A stretch of 64,000 nt of DNA from Rubellimicrobium rubrum (GCF_006152115.1 NZ_VDFU01000010.1:1-64000); one strand, 5' to 3'; counted from the first letter of the stretch, positions 17,477 to 26,472 are shown. Translations and numbers: made by a program. Notes: generated by a model not told the origin, from the letters alone.

Positions 17477-19079
17477 TCCTCGAGGGGTGCGCCTATTCTA
17501 TCGTTCCAGGGCAGCAGCTCGGCGATGCGGCTCTGCTTATGGCCTCGGACAATGGCCGTGATGGTGGCGGCCAGCCAGGCGTGAGGGTCGACGCCATTCA
17601 GCTTGCAGGTTTCGACCAGCGAAGCGATGACGACCCAGTTCTCGGCGCCTGCGTCGTGGCCCGGGAAGAGGGCGTTCTTGCGGCTCAGGGCGATGAAACG
17701 GATCGTCCGCTCGACGGTGTTGCTGTCGATCTCGATGCGCCCATCGGTCAGGAAGCGGCCAAGGCCGTTCCAGTACTTGGCGACATAGGCCAACGCTTCG
17801 CCGAGGGGCGATTTCGAGGAGACGCGGGCGCGGTGGTGGATGAGCCAGTCGCCGATCCGGGCGAGGACCGGCGCTGACCGCTCCTGCCGCAGGGCCAGGC
17901 GGGCCGCCGGGGCGAGGACACGGATCTCCGCTTCGATGCCGTAGAGCTCGCGGATGAGGGACACCCCTTCCTCCGCGATCGGGGCGGGACCTGTGCGGGT
18001 GATATCGATCAACTTGCGGCGAGCATGCGTCCAGCAATAGGCCAACTGGATGCTGGGACCGATGCGGTCAGGCGCGATCAGCCGGCTGTAGCCGGAATAG
18101 ACGTCCACCTGGAGGACACCCCCGAAGCCTTGCAGGATCCGTTCAGCATGCTGGCCGCCGCGTCCGGGCGCGTAGGTGAGGATGACGCCTGGCGGGGAGG
18201 TGCCGCCCCAAGGACGATCGTCTCGGGCGAGCGCCTAGAAGGTGCCGATCTTGGTCTTTCCAGACTCCGGATCGAGCACCGGCGCGCGTGTCTCGTCCAT
18301 GAAGAGGTTCGAGGACCGCTTCAGGTCCGCCATCAGGGCCTCATGGACCGGGCGCAACTCGAAGGCCGCGCGACCGACCCAGTCGGCAAGGTGGAGCGGT
18401 CGAGGTCGATCCCTTGGCGGCTGTAGATCTGGGCTTGGCGGTACAATGGGAGGTGATCGGCGTACTTCGAGACCAAGACATGTGCGACGGTCGCCTCGGT
18501 CGGCAGGCCGCCGGGGATCAGCCGCGCCGGGGCTGGCGCCTGCGCCACGCCATCGGTGCAGGACCGGCAGGCGTACTTCGGGCGGCGGGTCACGATCACG
18601 CGGAACTGGGCCGGAATGACGTCGAGCCGTTCGGACAGGTCTTCGCGGATGCAGTGCAGGCCACCGCCGCAGGCGCAGACCAGGCTCGTGGGCTCGATCA
18701 CCTCTTCGATGCGGGGCAAGTGCTGCGGCAGCGCGCCACGATTGGCCGCACGGGGCCTGACCTGCCGCTTGGCGGCACGATCCTCGGCATCCTCGTCGGC
18801 GTGAACGGCGGCGATGGCCGTTTCCAGATCCTCCAAAGCCAGCTCAAACTGATCGGGATCGCTCTTCTCGGACCGCCGTCCGAAGGCCGCCTGCCGAAAC
18901 GCCGCAACCAGCTTCTCCAGCCGCGCGATCCGCTCGTCCTTGCGCAAAGAGCGCTCCTCTGAAGCGGCGAGGCACGCCCTCAGCGTCGCGATCTCCTCAA
19001 GCAGATCGGCAGTTCCAGCATGGGGCCTGTCTACCAGACCCGCCCCGCTGAGGCCCGGAGAAAGGGCCGCCCGGGTCAT
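17473..19079 (-). pseudogene. IS66 transposase TnpC, frameshifted and with a nonsense codon
   Basis: The N-terminal part (from ATG 19079) carries the leucine-rich region, the zinc-finger-like segment (CACGG and KYACRSC) and YADHLPLYRQAQIYSRQGI. A one-base deletion in what should read TLADWVGRAA (about 18385) shifts the frame. In the new frame, FMDETRAPVLDPESGKTKIG is followed by TAG at about 18236, where ALARDDRPWG needs a Trp codon before it. The rest, through VDVYSGYSRL and CWTHARRKL to the C-terminus, is open to 17473. At least two lesions make it inactive. Confidence 0.88.
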
Positions 19080-19089
19080 CCTGCCGCAG

Positions 19090-19443
19090 TTATTCCACCG
19101 CCTCGGGTGCCCGCGCCTCGACGGCTCGGACCCGCCGCCAATCGAGCCCGGCAAACAGCGCCTCGAACTGCGCGTGGTTCAGCGACATCAGCCCGTCCTT
19201 CACCGCAGGCCAGGTGAAGCTGTGCTCCTCGAGCCGGGTGTCAGCCATAACCAGCCCGGTCCCGTCCCAGGTGAGCAGCTTCAGCCGGTCGGCCTTGCGC
19301 GCCCGGAACACGAAGACGGTCCCAGTGAACGGGTCCTTGCGCAGCTCGTTCTTCACCAGGGCCGCCAGGCTGTCGTGGCCCTTGCGAAAGTCGATGGGCT
19401 TTGTAGCCACCAGGATCCGCACGCGGTTCGACGGAACGATCAT
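19090..19443 (-). CDS. IS66 TnpB
   Basis: This 117-residue protein matches the IS66 Orf2 family: ILVATKPIDFRKGHDSLAAL, then DPFTGTVFVFRARKADRLKL and LTWDGTGLVMADTRLEEHSF. It is required for transposition of these elements, but its biochemistry is not settled. It starts inside the tnpA stop (ATGA overlap at 19440-19443) and ends 11 bases before tnpC, which is the normal operon arrangement. Confidence 0.9.
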   Translation of the reverse strand: MIVPSNRVRILVATKPIDFRKGHDSLAALVKNELRKDPFTGTVFVFRARKADRLKLLTWDGTGLVMADTRLEEHSFTWPAVKDGLMSLNHAQFEALFAGLDWRRVRAVEARAPEAVE

Positions 19444-19823
19444 GCCGGTGGCGCCAAGGCACGCACGATGGCCGCGATCCGCTCGGCCGAGGCACCGGGC
19501 TCCAGCCGGATCGTCACCGCCGCCACCACAATCTCCGGTCCCGCTCGCCCCACGACCGGGGCCTCACCCTCCGGCGCCGCAAGCACCATCGCGGCAAACT
19601 CTACCGCCTCCTCCGGAGCAGGCAGAACCAGCTTGCCCTTGCGTGCCAGCGTGCGCCACGCCGACACATGGTTCGCCTTGAGGCCATGCTGACGGGCGAC
19701 GTCGTTCACCGTCCGGCCCGGCCGCAGCGTCTCCGCAACGATCCGGCCCTTCACCTCATCCGGCCATAGCCGGTTGCGACGGCCCACGCCTCCGCCCGTG
19801 AGAACCTCCAATGGTGCAGCCAT
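19440..19823 (-). CDS. IS66 TnpA
   Basis: This 127-residue protein has a helix-turn-helix: WPDEVKGRIVAETLRPGRTV, then DVARQHGLKANHVSAWR. The C-terminus (ITIRLEPGASAERIAAIV-like) is usual for IS66 Orf1. It is the first gene of the element's operon, its start lies about 85 bases inside the right terminus, and it is intact. Confidence 0.88.
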   Translation of the reverse strand: MAAPLEVLTGGGVGRRNRLWPDEVKGRIVAETLRPGRTVNDVARQHGLKANHVSAWRTLARKGKLVLPAPEEAVEFAAMVLAAPEGEAPVVGRAGPEIVVAAVTIRLEPGASAERIAAIVRALAPPA

Positions 19824-19979
19824 GGAAAACCTCCAGCCCGTCCCACACAGGAGGTCTGGATCTCAGCTCAACGGCCGAGAAAGAAGGTGGGGTCAGAACA
19901 GCGCTTACGAAACTTGCATAGACCCTGGATCAGCTTCGGGATCAGGACCACGGCTTACAAAGCCCTACTCCACGGCGGA

Positions 19980-20162
19980 CTACTCCAATGGAGACAGACC
20001 GATGGCCCCCCTTATGGCGCTGTAGTGAGCCGCCATGTGCTCGCACACGAAGCCCAGGTTGAGAATGTCGTCGGCCCGGCGCAGGAGAGAGCCCTCGGAC
20101 ACCCGTTCCGCAAGGCGGAACCCGTAAAACAGCGCCGTCCGCTCGACGTGTCGACCCATCAT
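19980..20162 (-). pseudogene. IS1182-like transposase, N-terminal fragment
   Basis: The minus-strand frame ERTALFYGFRLAERVSEGSL, then LLRRADDILNLGFVCEHMAAHYS, resembles the N-terminus of IS1182/IS5-like transposases (typically xxALFYxFxLExxVPxDHLLR...IDxFVDL...L.PYYS). It stops where the family would continue with GRPSIDPELM. The remaining 85% is absent. Similarity is by eye and moderate. Confidence 0.4.
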
Positions 20163-20605
20163 GGCAGCGCCCCGTCAGTAATCTTCGTCAGACACATTGA
20201 TCCACGAGGCGCCTCGGTGACACGAAGCCTTCTTAACAGCTTCGTTCGTTTGCCGGACGTCCAAAGCATCGCAGGCTGGCCCGGCTGGCTGTGGCGTACG
20301 AAGCATGATCGGCACCCGAGAGCGTCCTGGTTGCCTAGAAATCTCGCGAAACCAGTTGCTCGCTGGCGGGACCTGATGGCACTAAGCGTCTCAAAGAACG
20401 AGGGACAGTGAAGCTGTCGGCCCCGGTCGCGTCTGCCAGCGCGCCGGGGCCTCCGCACCAGTCTGCCGCGCTAGCGTCTCTGACGCCGTTCGGAGCAGGA
20501 ACGAACTGACCTGGTCGGGTTTAAGTCTCCGCTCCCACAATCAGCCACCTCCCTCGCGACCTCAGGGATGACCCATCAACGCGGCGCAAGACCGACTTGG
20601 ACACA
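20163..20605. other. Non-coding gap
   Basis: Only short, unconvincing open frames are seen on either strand between the transposase relic and the small membrane protein gene. Confidence 0.4.
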
Positions 20606-20788
20606 TCAGGGATCTACCGGGCACAGGAGGCCCGCCATGTAGGACAACGCTGCGCTCACCAGGAGGCCCAGATTGCCGCTCAGGACATAAAAGGCGATTG
20701 TGCTCCAGCATAGGCCCGTGACCTGCGCGCTCATGAGAGCACCGGCAAAAGCTGTGAGCAGGCCGACCAGCAAGTGGCCGAGAACCAT
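20606..20788 (-). CDS. Small two-helix membrane protein, unknown
   Basis: This 60-residue protein has two strong membrane segments (LLVGLLTAFAGALMSAQVTG and WSTIAFYVLSGNLGLLVSAA) joined by a very short turn. ATG 20788 is chosen because GGGAGGA lies about 8 bases upstream. No family is recognised. It is divergent from the DUF892 gene and may share in the local stress programme, but no EcfG-type promoter was found for it. Confidence 0.55.
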   Translation of the reverse strand: MVLGHLLVGLLTAFAGALMSAQVTGLCWSTIAFYVLSGNLGLLVSAALSYMAGLLCPVDP

Positions 20789-21063
20789 GGCACTGTCCTC
20801 CCTTGCATCGTTCAGGCCCAAACTGCTCTGGGCACCGATGTCGTATGTCGCAGCTTGCTGCTGCTGGGTCCTGCAAGTCGACCGTCTCTGCTAGCAGCCG
20901 CTCTGAGTGCGGGCCCACCTGTGGCGAGCCTGCCGTGATCCGTCCCTCGACCGCAAACGCGACCACATCGCGGGCATGGTCGCTTGCCCCGAGGACTGAC
21001 AGCGCATTCCGACCTGACTCCTGACGGCAGATCGACATGGGGGCGCACGATCCCTGAACGGGC

Positions 21064-21088
21064 GGAACACAGGGGAACGCTCGGCGTT
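21064..21088 (+). promoter_or_regulatory. EcfG-type general-stress promoter
   Basis: GGAAC at 21064-21068 and CGTT at 21085-21088 are separated by exactly 16 bases. This is the consensus read by EcfG-type extracytoplasmic sigma factors, which control the alphaproteobacterial general stress response with PhyR and NepR. It lies 34 bases before the DUF892 start. Confidence 0.75.
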
Positions 21089-21122
21089 GCTCGTGGCTTT
21101 GTTGAAGCCAATGGAGATCCCG

Positions 21123-21623
21123 ATGCCCGCTGCGAATTTGGAAAAGCTGTTTCATGACGGACTGCGCGACGTCTACTACGCTGAGCGCAAGGCCCTGCAG
21201 GCCTTGAAGAAACATGTCCGCGCCGCCCAGCACGCCGAGCTGAAGCAGGCGTTCGAGCTGCACCGCGACGAAACCGAAGGCCAGATCGAACGCCTTCAGC
21301 GCGTCTTCGAGACAATCGGAAAGCGTCCGCAGGGCAAGACCTGCGCCGCCATGGACGGCCTTGCCGAGGAAGGCGAGGAGATCATGGAGGAGTACAAGGG
21401 CTCACCGGCGGCCGATGCGGGCCTGCTCGCCGCTGCGCAAGCCATCGAGCACTATGAAATCTGCCGCTACGGCACTCTGGCATCCTGGGCCAAGCAACTG
21501 GGCAACACGGATGCCGAGGCCCTCCTGCGCGAGACCCTGGCCGAGGAGGAGAAGACCGACCAGCTCCTGACCGAGCTGGCCGAGTCCGTCATCAACGCAG
21601 CTGCCGAGGAACAGGCAGCCTAA
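21123..21623 (+). CDS. DUF892 ferritin-like stress protein, copy 1 (YciE/YciF family)
   Basis: This 166-residue all-helical protein belongs to the ferritin-like YciE/YciF family. Helix pairs with acidic residues (LRDVYYAERKALQALKKH, FELHRDETEGQIERLQRVFE, AIEHYEICRYGTLASWAKQL, LAEEEKTDQLLTELAE) place Glu and His where a di-iron site would form. The exact role is unknown; members respond to general stress. ATG 21123 gives MPAANLEKLF, the same start as copy 2 at 33519-34019, and the upstream in-frame ATGs lack conservation. The promoter matches the EcfG consensus. A hairpin follows the stop. Confidence 0.9.
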   Translation: MPAANLEKLFHDGLRDVYYAERKALQALKKHVRAAQHAELKQAFELHRDETEGQIERLQRVFETIGKRPQGKTCAAMDGLAEEGEEIMEEYKGSPAADAGLLAAAQAIEHYEICRYGTLASWAKQLGNTDAEALLRETLAEEEKTDQLLTELAESVINAAAEEQAA

Positions 21624-21662
21624 GCTCCTGTCCGGCAATCACCTGCGGTGAAAGCCAAAACC

Positions 21663-21694
21663 AAGGCCCTGGACGCGAGTGGCGTCCGGGGCTT
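21663..21694. terminator. Hairpin between convergent genes
   Basis: AAGGCCCTGGACGC, the loop GAGT, then GGCGTCCGGGGCTT form a stem of about 11 pairs with one mismatch, flanked by AA and TT. It lies between the ends of the convergent DUF892 and DUF2382 genes and could terminate both, although the T tract is short. Confidence 0.5.
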
Positions 21695-21724
21695 GTGGTC
21701 GTTGGGCCGGTGTGGCTCGGGGCG

Positions 21725-22588
21725 TCAGAACGTGCGCGAGGAGCCGCCCGTCCCGCCCGTGCCCGAGGTGGTGCCCCCGGTGAGCGAGCTGCGCTCGCCG
21801 GTGCGCTCGTCCTCGATCTCCACTTCCGTCTTGCGCACGGTGTCCTGGATGTGCTGGTGCTGGACCTCGGTCTCCTGGCGCAGGCCGATCTCCTCGACCA
21901 CCCGGGCCTCCTTGCCCACCACCGCCACCTCGGCCGTTTCGTGCGCTTCCAGCACCTGGTCGGGCAGGCCCATCTCATCGGGGTTCACGGGCCGGTCCAC
22001 GGGACGGCGCTCGATGTAGACCCGGGTCGACCGCAGCTCGACCTCGGCCTCCACCGGCACCTCACGCACAAAGGACCGCACGCGCACCGCCCCCCCTGCC
22101 ACCTCCTGCTTTCCGACGTTGAGCCGCTCCTCGACCACCTTGACGGTGCTGTCCTGATCGATCTCGCCACCGCTCCTCTGGCCCAAAGAGCCTGTGTCAG
22201 CAGAGGCGGCTGGCTGACGGGGGATGTAGTCCGCACTGGCGTACTGGGTGTCGAGTTCGTCGAGGTCATAGGCGTCCTCGGGGCGGCGCATGATCTCCTG
22301 AACGCGACCGAGATAGCTCTCGTCGTCGACGTCAACCGAGACCACATAGTCGCCGTTTCGAAGTGCCTGCTGATAGGTGCGGATGTCGTCCTCGGGGATG
22401 CCCAAGTCATAAAGCCGGTCCATGGCGCTGCCGGCCAGACCCTGAGCCCCAGAGGTCGAGCCGCTTGCGCCCGCTGTGTCCGACAGGACTGTGATGTTGT
22501 GCCCTGCGATGCCGAGCTGCTCGAGATCCCTGCGGACCAAATCGGCGACGTCAGACGTGCGGTAGATGGCGGTTACAGCGCGATGCAT
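21725..22588 (-). CDS. YsnF/AvaK-like DUF2382 stress protein
   Basis: This 287-residue protein has an N-terminal region of the general-stress YflT-like type (AVTAIYRTSDVADLVRRDLE, LGIPEDDIRTYQQALRNGDY). The C-terminal DUF2382 domain carries the paired repeats VVEERLNVGKQEV...VRVRSFVREVPVEAEVEL and VYIERRPVDRPV. The tail is Gly/Ser/Thr-rich. Proteins of this kind are induced by desiccation, radiation and oxidative stress; their biochemical role is unknown. ATG 22588 is supported by AAGGAACACCTCC just upstream. It is divergent from Mn-catalase and convergent with DUF892. Confidence 0.85.
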   Translation of the reverse strand: MHRAVTAIYRTSDVADLVRRDLEQLGIAGHNITVLSDTAGASGSTSGAQGLAGSAMDRLYDLGIPEDDIRTYQQALRNGDYVVSVDVDDESYLGRVQEIMRRPEDAYDLDELDTQYASADYIPRQPAASADTGSLGQRSGGEIDQDSTVKVVEERLNVGKQEVAGGAVRVRSFVREVPVEAEVELRSTRVYIERRPVDRPVNPDEMGLPDQVLEAHETAEVAVVGKEARVVEEIGLRQETEVQHQHIQDTVRKTEVEIEDERTGERSSLTGGTTSGTGGTGGSSRTF

Positions 22589-23004
22589 GGAGGTGTTCCT
22601 TGTCGGATCGGCAAAGCCAGCCCGCAAGGCGGCTGGCCTTGGCCTTCTGCCACGGTGATGTTCGACGCGCACAACGCCTGGCGGGGCGAACGGTTTCGTT
22701 GCCTCGAGAAGACTGCTGGATGGGGTGCCCGTTCAAGCCTTTGGACGGGGAACGGGTAGCCCAGAGCCTCAGGCGTGAGCACGTCCTACGGTCTCAGGGC
22801 ACCATGGCGCCTAACTCGGCCTGCTCTAATCCTCTACCGTAGATGGCCCTTTCGTCGATGGTCCCCATAGGCTCTCGTCCTGTTGCCGCCGTGACGCTTG
22901 GTCCCTCCAGACCCATGCTCAATCCTGCCTGCACGTGGCGGACCCCCTCGACGCCGCCATGCCCGGCTCCATCTGCTCCTGCGCCATCACATAGGAGGCC
23001 CCCC
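22589..23004. other. Divergent promoter region, ysnF-like / Mn-catalase
   Basis: These 416 bases separate two divergent stress genes. No EcfG consensus with correct spacing was found on either strand (a GGAAC at 22749 lacks a partner). AGGAGG lies 7-8 bases before the catalase ATG. Confidence 0.4.
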
Positions 23005-23946
23005 ATGTTCCTTCGCGTTGACAAGCTCCAGGTCGACCTGCCTCCCCCCAAGAAGCAGGACCCCAACGCGGGTGCCGCCCTCCAGGAACTGCTTGGCGGC
23101 AAGTACGGCGAGATGTCCACGCTCGGCAACTACATGTTCCAGAGCTTCAACTTCCGCTCCAAGTCCAAGTTGAAGCCCTTCTACGAGCTGGTGGCCGCCA
23201 TCACCGCCGAAGAACTGGGGCATGTGGAACTCGTCTCGAACGGCGTGGCGATGCTGAACAACGGCCCGGATTCTGCGGCCGATGACTCGGGCAATGGCGG
23301 CGACATCTCCATGGCCCCCTTCGAGGCCATGCAAGAGATCCGCTCGGCCGCGAGCTTCTTTTCGCATGGCGGCGGCGCGGTGCCGGTGAACTCGAACTCC
23401 ATGTCCTGGAACGTGGACATGGTGACGACCACGGGCAACGTGGTGTTCGACCTGCTCCACAACTTCCACCTCGAATGCGGCGCGCGGCTTCACAAGCTGC
23501 GGGTCTACGAGACGCTGTCCGATCCCACGGGCCGCGAAGTTTGCGGCTATCTCCTCGTTCGTGGAAGCGTCCACGCCCATGCGTACGGCCTGGCGCTGAA
23601 AAAGCTGACCGGCGTCAGCATCGAGCAGATGCTCCCCACTCCGAACATCCCGCTCGACAAGATCCCCGAATGCCAAAAGTACCTGGCCGAAGGCTCGCAC
23701 CGGCGGCTCTACACGTTCTCGCCCGGCGACTACCAGTCGATCCGCGGCATCTGGGAAGGCGAGATGGCCCTGCCAACCGACCCCCCGGGCGAGCTTGAGG
23801 TCGTCGAAGGCATGCCAGACGGCGGACGAATCCACGACCTCGTGGGTCAGCCCTCGGCCTTCTCGCCCGATTATGCCCCTGAGGAGTTCTACGAGATCGC
23901 CCAGCGGCTGACCAAGGCCGCTCATCAGGGCGCCGGCTCGCTCTGA
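23005..23946 (+). CDS. Manganese-containing (non-haem) catalase
   Basis: This 313-residue protein matches the di-manganese catalase family, which converts hydrogen peroxide to water and oxygen in the cytoplasm. Ligand-bearing helices are visible: LQELLGGKYGEMSTLGNYMF, AAITAEELGHVELVSNGVAM (Glu and His ligands), and FHLECGARLHKLRVYE followed by SVHAHAYGLALKK (His ligand). The start (ATG 23005) is preceded by AGGAGG and gives the usual MFLRVDKLQ. Genes for DUF2382 and DUF892 stress proteins are adjacent, a common association in stress-tolerant bacteria. Confidence 0.93.
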   Translation: MFLRVDKLQVDLPPPKKQDPNAGAALQELLGGKYGEMSTLGNYMFQSFNFRSKSKLKPFYELVAAITAEELGHVELVSNGVAMLNNGPDSAADDSGNGGDISMAPFEAMQEIRSAASFFSHGGGAVPVNSNSMSWNVDMVTTTGNVVFDLLHNFHLECGARLHKLRVYETLSDPTGREVCGYLLVRGSVHAHAYGLALKKLTGVSIEQMLPTPNIPLDKIPECQKYLAEGSHRRLYTFSPGDYQSIRGIWEGEMALPTDPPGELEVVEGMPDGGRIHDLVGQPSAFSPDYAPEEFYEIAQRLTKAAHQGAGSL

Positions 23947-24025
23947 CATCAAGGCGGGTGCCCTCTCGGGGCGCCCTCTCCTGCTTCTGCCAACTGCAGG
24001 TTAGCTCGGCCGGTAACACTACGCG

Positions 24026-24346
24026 TTACCAGGTCTTGAGTGTCCGGAAGCAAGCCGAAACTTTGAGGGTTTCGCGCTCCATCCGCGTGCGCTCGAACTC
24101 ACGCCAGAGCTTGGCGTTTTCGGACGCCAAGTCGGCCAGCAATGGCGCCGACAGCCCCGTCGCAGATGCTTGCCCGGCCTGCGCACGCCATAGCGCTGCG
24201 TTCTGGGCCGCCGGCCAACTCCTCAGCATCAAGGGCTGAATGCCGAGCTCGGCCGCGATCTGCATCTGCGGCCGACCGCTGCTCTCCAGCAAGGCCACCG
24301 CTTCGCGCTTGAACTCGGGGGAGAACTCCCGCCTCGTCTTCGTCAT
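24026..24346 (-). pseudogene. IS3-family OrfA fragment
   Basis: The frame begins MTKTRREFSPEFKREAVALL, a typical HTH_Tnp_1 start, with LGIQPLMLRSWPAAQNAA as the recognition helix. It then drifts to SACFRTLKTW instead of the usual ...ILKKA.A.FA ending. No OrfB follows. It is a remnant. Confidence 0.75.
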
Positions 24347-24546
24347 CGGATCACCTTCCCCGCCCACACGGAGCGTATTGGAGGCGTCCACCGAAGCGGG
24401 GGAAGATCAACCTTCGATAATCTCCGGCGAGGAGAAAGAGGGTGCCGTCGATGACCAACGACCAGCGGGAGATCCGCCACGAGGGGCGGGACCTCGACGG
24501 CAAAGCAGGTGAAACGGGTGCTGGATCGGCTGGGATGAGACTGGAC

Positions 24547-24780
24547 CTACGAAGCGCCGACTGTGCCTGTGAAGCTGAGATCACAGACAATACTGCCCTG
24601 TTCGTCGGTGACACGCATCTTCCAGTTGGGATCTGGCCAGAACCGCTTCGCATGGTCTTTGATGATCGCACCTGAGGTAGCCACGGCGGTGACGCGAGCG
24701 GCTTCCAGATCGGGCAAGACGACTCCCACCTGATCAGAGAGGTGGCGGTCGTCTTCGATGTTGAAGAAGTAGCGGGGCAT
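24547..24780 (-). CDS. DUF6894 domain protein, copy 1
   Basis: This 77-residue protein begins MPRYFFNIEDDRHLSDQVGV, then LPDLEAARVTAVATSGAIIK and a beta-rich end (WKMRVTDEQGSIVCDLSF). The family is common and multi-copy in Methylobacterium-like bacteria and has no established function. A second copy is at 40200-40433 with about 60% identical residues by eye. ATG 24780 matches the conserved family start, so the longer frame upstream is rejected. Confidence 0.8.
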   Translation of the reverse strand: MPRYFFNIEDDRHLSDQVGVVLPDLEAARVTAVATSGAIIKDHAKRFWPDPNWKMRVTDEQGSIVCDLSFTGTVGAS

Positions 24781-24969
24781 TGCGGGCTCCTTGCATTGTG
24801 CAGCGGGAGCGCAGGCGCGTCTCTCAGGCACCGAAGGGCTACGAACAGAACCGGTGATGACATTGAGATAGGGGCGCGAGCCTTGAGAACCAAGCGAGCC
24901 GCCCGAAGCAGGGCTTGGGTTGGGTCTGGGGAGCCAGGAGCCTCACCCCAGCCGGTGCGGCGCCCTGCC

Positions 24970-25356
24970 CTACCGGATCAGTTCGACCGCCGCACCCACA
25001 TCCACCCTGCCCGAAGCCTGGTTAGCGGTAAGAGCGGGGGCGCTGAGTTCCGCTGCAAGGGTGAGGCAAGCCCGGTCGCCCAAGGAGAGCCCGAGTGATC
25101 GCGTGGCTGGCCGCAGGTGCCCCGTGGCAGTGGCCTGACCTGCCGTAAGTTGCCGGACGTCCAGGTTGAGCCCGCCCAAGGCTTCTTCCACCTCCTCCAC
25201 GCTGAGGCCGCGCTCGCGCAGCTTGGTGACGACCTCGGCCAGGTTCACGGCCCCGATCACCGCCGAAGGCAGGGCTTCGGCAACGCGATCTGCTCCCGCT
25301 TCTCCGTTCAAGAGGCAGAGCAGCGCCGAGGAGTCCAGGACCACGGCCTTACTCAC
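24970..25356 (-). CDS. vapC: VapC-type PIN-domain toxin
   Basis: This 128-residue PIN-domain ribonuclease has the acidic residues expected at the active site: Asp8 in VVLDSSALLCLL, Glu in NLAEVVTKLRE and Asp in LGDRACLTLA. VapC toxins cut specific RNAs, often tRNA, when released from the antitoxin. It overlaps the upstream AbrB-type antitoxin gene by 8 bases, so the pair is co-translated. The C-terminus (ALTANQASGRVDVGAAVELIR) resembles typical VapC ends. Confidence 0.88.
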   Translation of the reverse strand: MSKAVVLDSSALLCLLNGEAGADRVAEALPSAVIGAVNLAEVVTKLRERGLSVEEVEEALGGLNLDVRQLTAGQATATGHLRPATRSLGLSLGDRACLTLAAELSAPALTANQASGRVDVGAAVELIR

Positions 25357-25630
25357 GCTCGGCCTCGCGCCGGCGGTCCGCGATCAACTCGTCGGCCAGC
25401 GACACCCCTTCGGGCACGTGGCGCCGCAGGATGGCTTGGGCGTGTGCAATGGCTTTGGAGAGTGACCGGATCCGCAACTCGCCATCCGCCACATCGACCA
25501 GCACGGTATCGCCGGTTGCGATGCCGAGCTCGCGTCGCATGCTGGCCGGGATGATGAGCTTACCACCCTCGATGATCCTGACCCTCTGAGGCGACATGGC
25601 GTGCATTAGCATGTCATCCCTAATTGGCAT
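25349..25630 (-). CDS. vapB: VapB-type antitoxin (AbrB/MazE fold)
   Basis: This protein of up to 93 residues has a SpoVT/AbrB swapped-hairpin DNA-binding domain (VRIIEGGKLIIPASMRRELG, then TGDTVLVDVADGELRIRSL) and a C-terminal tail that would wrap the toxin (VSLADELIADRRREA). Four Met codons lie in the first 12; the one before SPQRVRIIE (25597) is the domain-proximal alternative start. It represses its own operon in related systems. The first gene of the vapBC pair. Confidence 0.85.
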   Translation of the reverse strand: MPIRDDMLMHAMSPQRVRIIEGGKLIIPASMRRELGIATGDTVLVDVADGELRIRSLSKAIAHAQAILRRHVPEGVSLADELIADRRREAERE

Positions 25631-25870
25631 GATCCTACCCTTATAGCCGAAACTGGGGCAACTAGCATGCGGGTCACATTACTCGCGATATGAAAGAGTG
25701 GCCCATCAGGTCCAATGTTCAGCATATCGGGCGCAAGTGCGTCATTTAGGGTATGCCTCAGAAGGACATTTACATCGGACAGCTTTGTGCGTCCAAATAG
25801 GGTTGCTTTGGGCCATATCGGACAGTAGCGTGAGCGGGTCTAGACCCTACTCGGACAGAATGGCTCCTCG
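25631..25870. promoter_or_regulatory. Possible res site upstream of resolvase
   Basis: The gap contains a repeated motif: CATATCGGGCGCAAGTGCGT (near 25723), ACATCGGACAGCTTTGTGCG (near 25772), ATATCGGACAGTAGCGTGAG (near 25817) and CTCGGACAG (25849). Serine resolvases bind several imperfect subsites just upstream of their own gene, which fits this layout. Confidence 0.45.
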
Positions 25871-26452
25871 ATGACCCTCTACGGCTATGCTCGTGTGTCT
25901 ACCGGCGATCAGGACCTCGCCCTGCAGGAGGCGGCGCTCCGGTCTGCCGGCTGCCAAGTGACCCGCTCCGAGAAGAAGACCGGCACCCAGCGCGAGGGCC
26001 GGACGGAGCTCGACATCCTGCTGCAGTTCCTCCGCCCTGGCGACACTCTGGTGATCACCCGCATTGATCGGCTGGCACGCTCCCTCAAGGACCTCCAGGA
26101 CATCATGCATGAACTGAAGAGCAAAGGCGTGACGCTCAAGGCTACCGAGCAGCCGGTGGACACTTCCACTGCCGCCGGTAAGGCTTTCTTCGACATGTTG
26201 GGCGTGTTTGCCGAGTTCGAGACCAACCTACGACGAGAGCGGCAGATGGAAGGGATCGCAGCCGCCAAGGAGCGGGGGGTCTACACAGGACGGAAGCCTA
26301 AGATTGACCCAGACGAGGTCCGCCGGCTCTTTAGCGAAGAGAACCTCAGCTCCACGGCCATAGCCAAGCGGTTAAAGGTCGCCCGGTCCTCGGTTTATCG
26401 CTTCCTGCCCGAGCTTCAGACGGTGTCCTCGCCAGCCGGCAAGGAAGCCTAA
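25871..26452 (+). CDS. Serine recombinase of the resolvase/invertase family
   Basis: This 193-residue protein is complete. Its N-terminal catalytic domain starts MTLYGYARVSTGDQDLAL, with Ser10 as nucleophile, followed by LVITRIDRLARSLKDLQDI and FDMLGVFAEFETNLRRERQM (long E helix). A GRKPKIDPDEVRRLF linker leads to a helix-turn-helix of the Hin type (SSTAIAKRLKVARSSVYRFL). It catalyses site-specific recombination. It abuts a response-regulator gene missing its N-terminal half, so it, or the element that carried it, may have caused that truncation. Confidence 0.93.
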   Translation: MTLYGYARVSTGDQDLALQEAALRSAGCQVTRSEKKTGTQREGRTELDILLQFLRPGDTLVITRIDRLARSLKDLQDIMHELKSKGVTLKATEQPVDTSTAAGKAFFDMLGVFAEFETNLRRERQMEGIAAAKERGVYTGRKPKIDPDEVRRLFSEENLSSTAIAKRLKVARSSVYRFLPELQTVSSPAGKEA

Positions 26453-26472
26453 GCCTGGAGCTGTAGAGCTCC

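Larger units (their letters stand above)
17119..19908. mobile_element. IS66-family element with passenger gene
   Basis: The element is 2790 bp. The left end GTAAGCGGTGTTCTGGCCCC and the right end in reverse complement, GTAAGCGCTGTTCTGACCCC, are inverted repeats. A perfect 8-base duplication, GAAACTTG, flanks it at 17111-17118 and 19909-19916, as expected for IS66. Minus-strand genes run tnpA, tnpB, tnpC and a fourth frame of unknown function. tnpC is broken. Confidence 0.93.
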
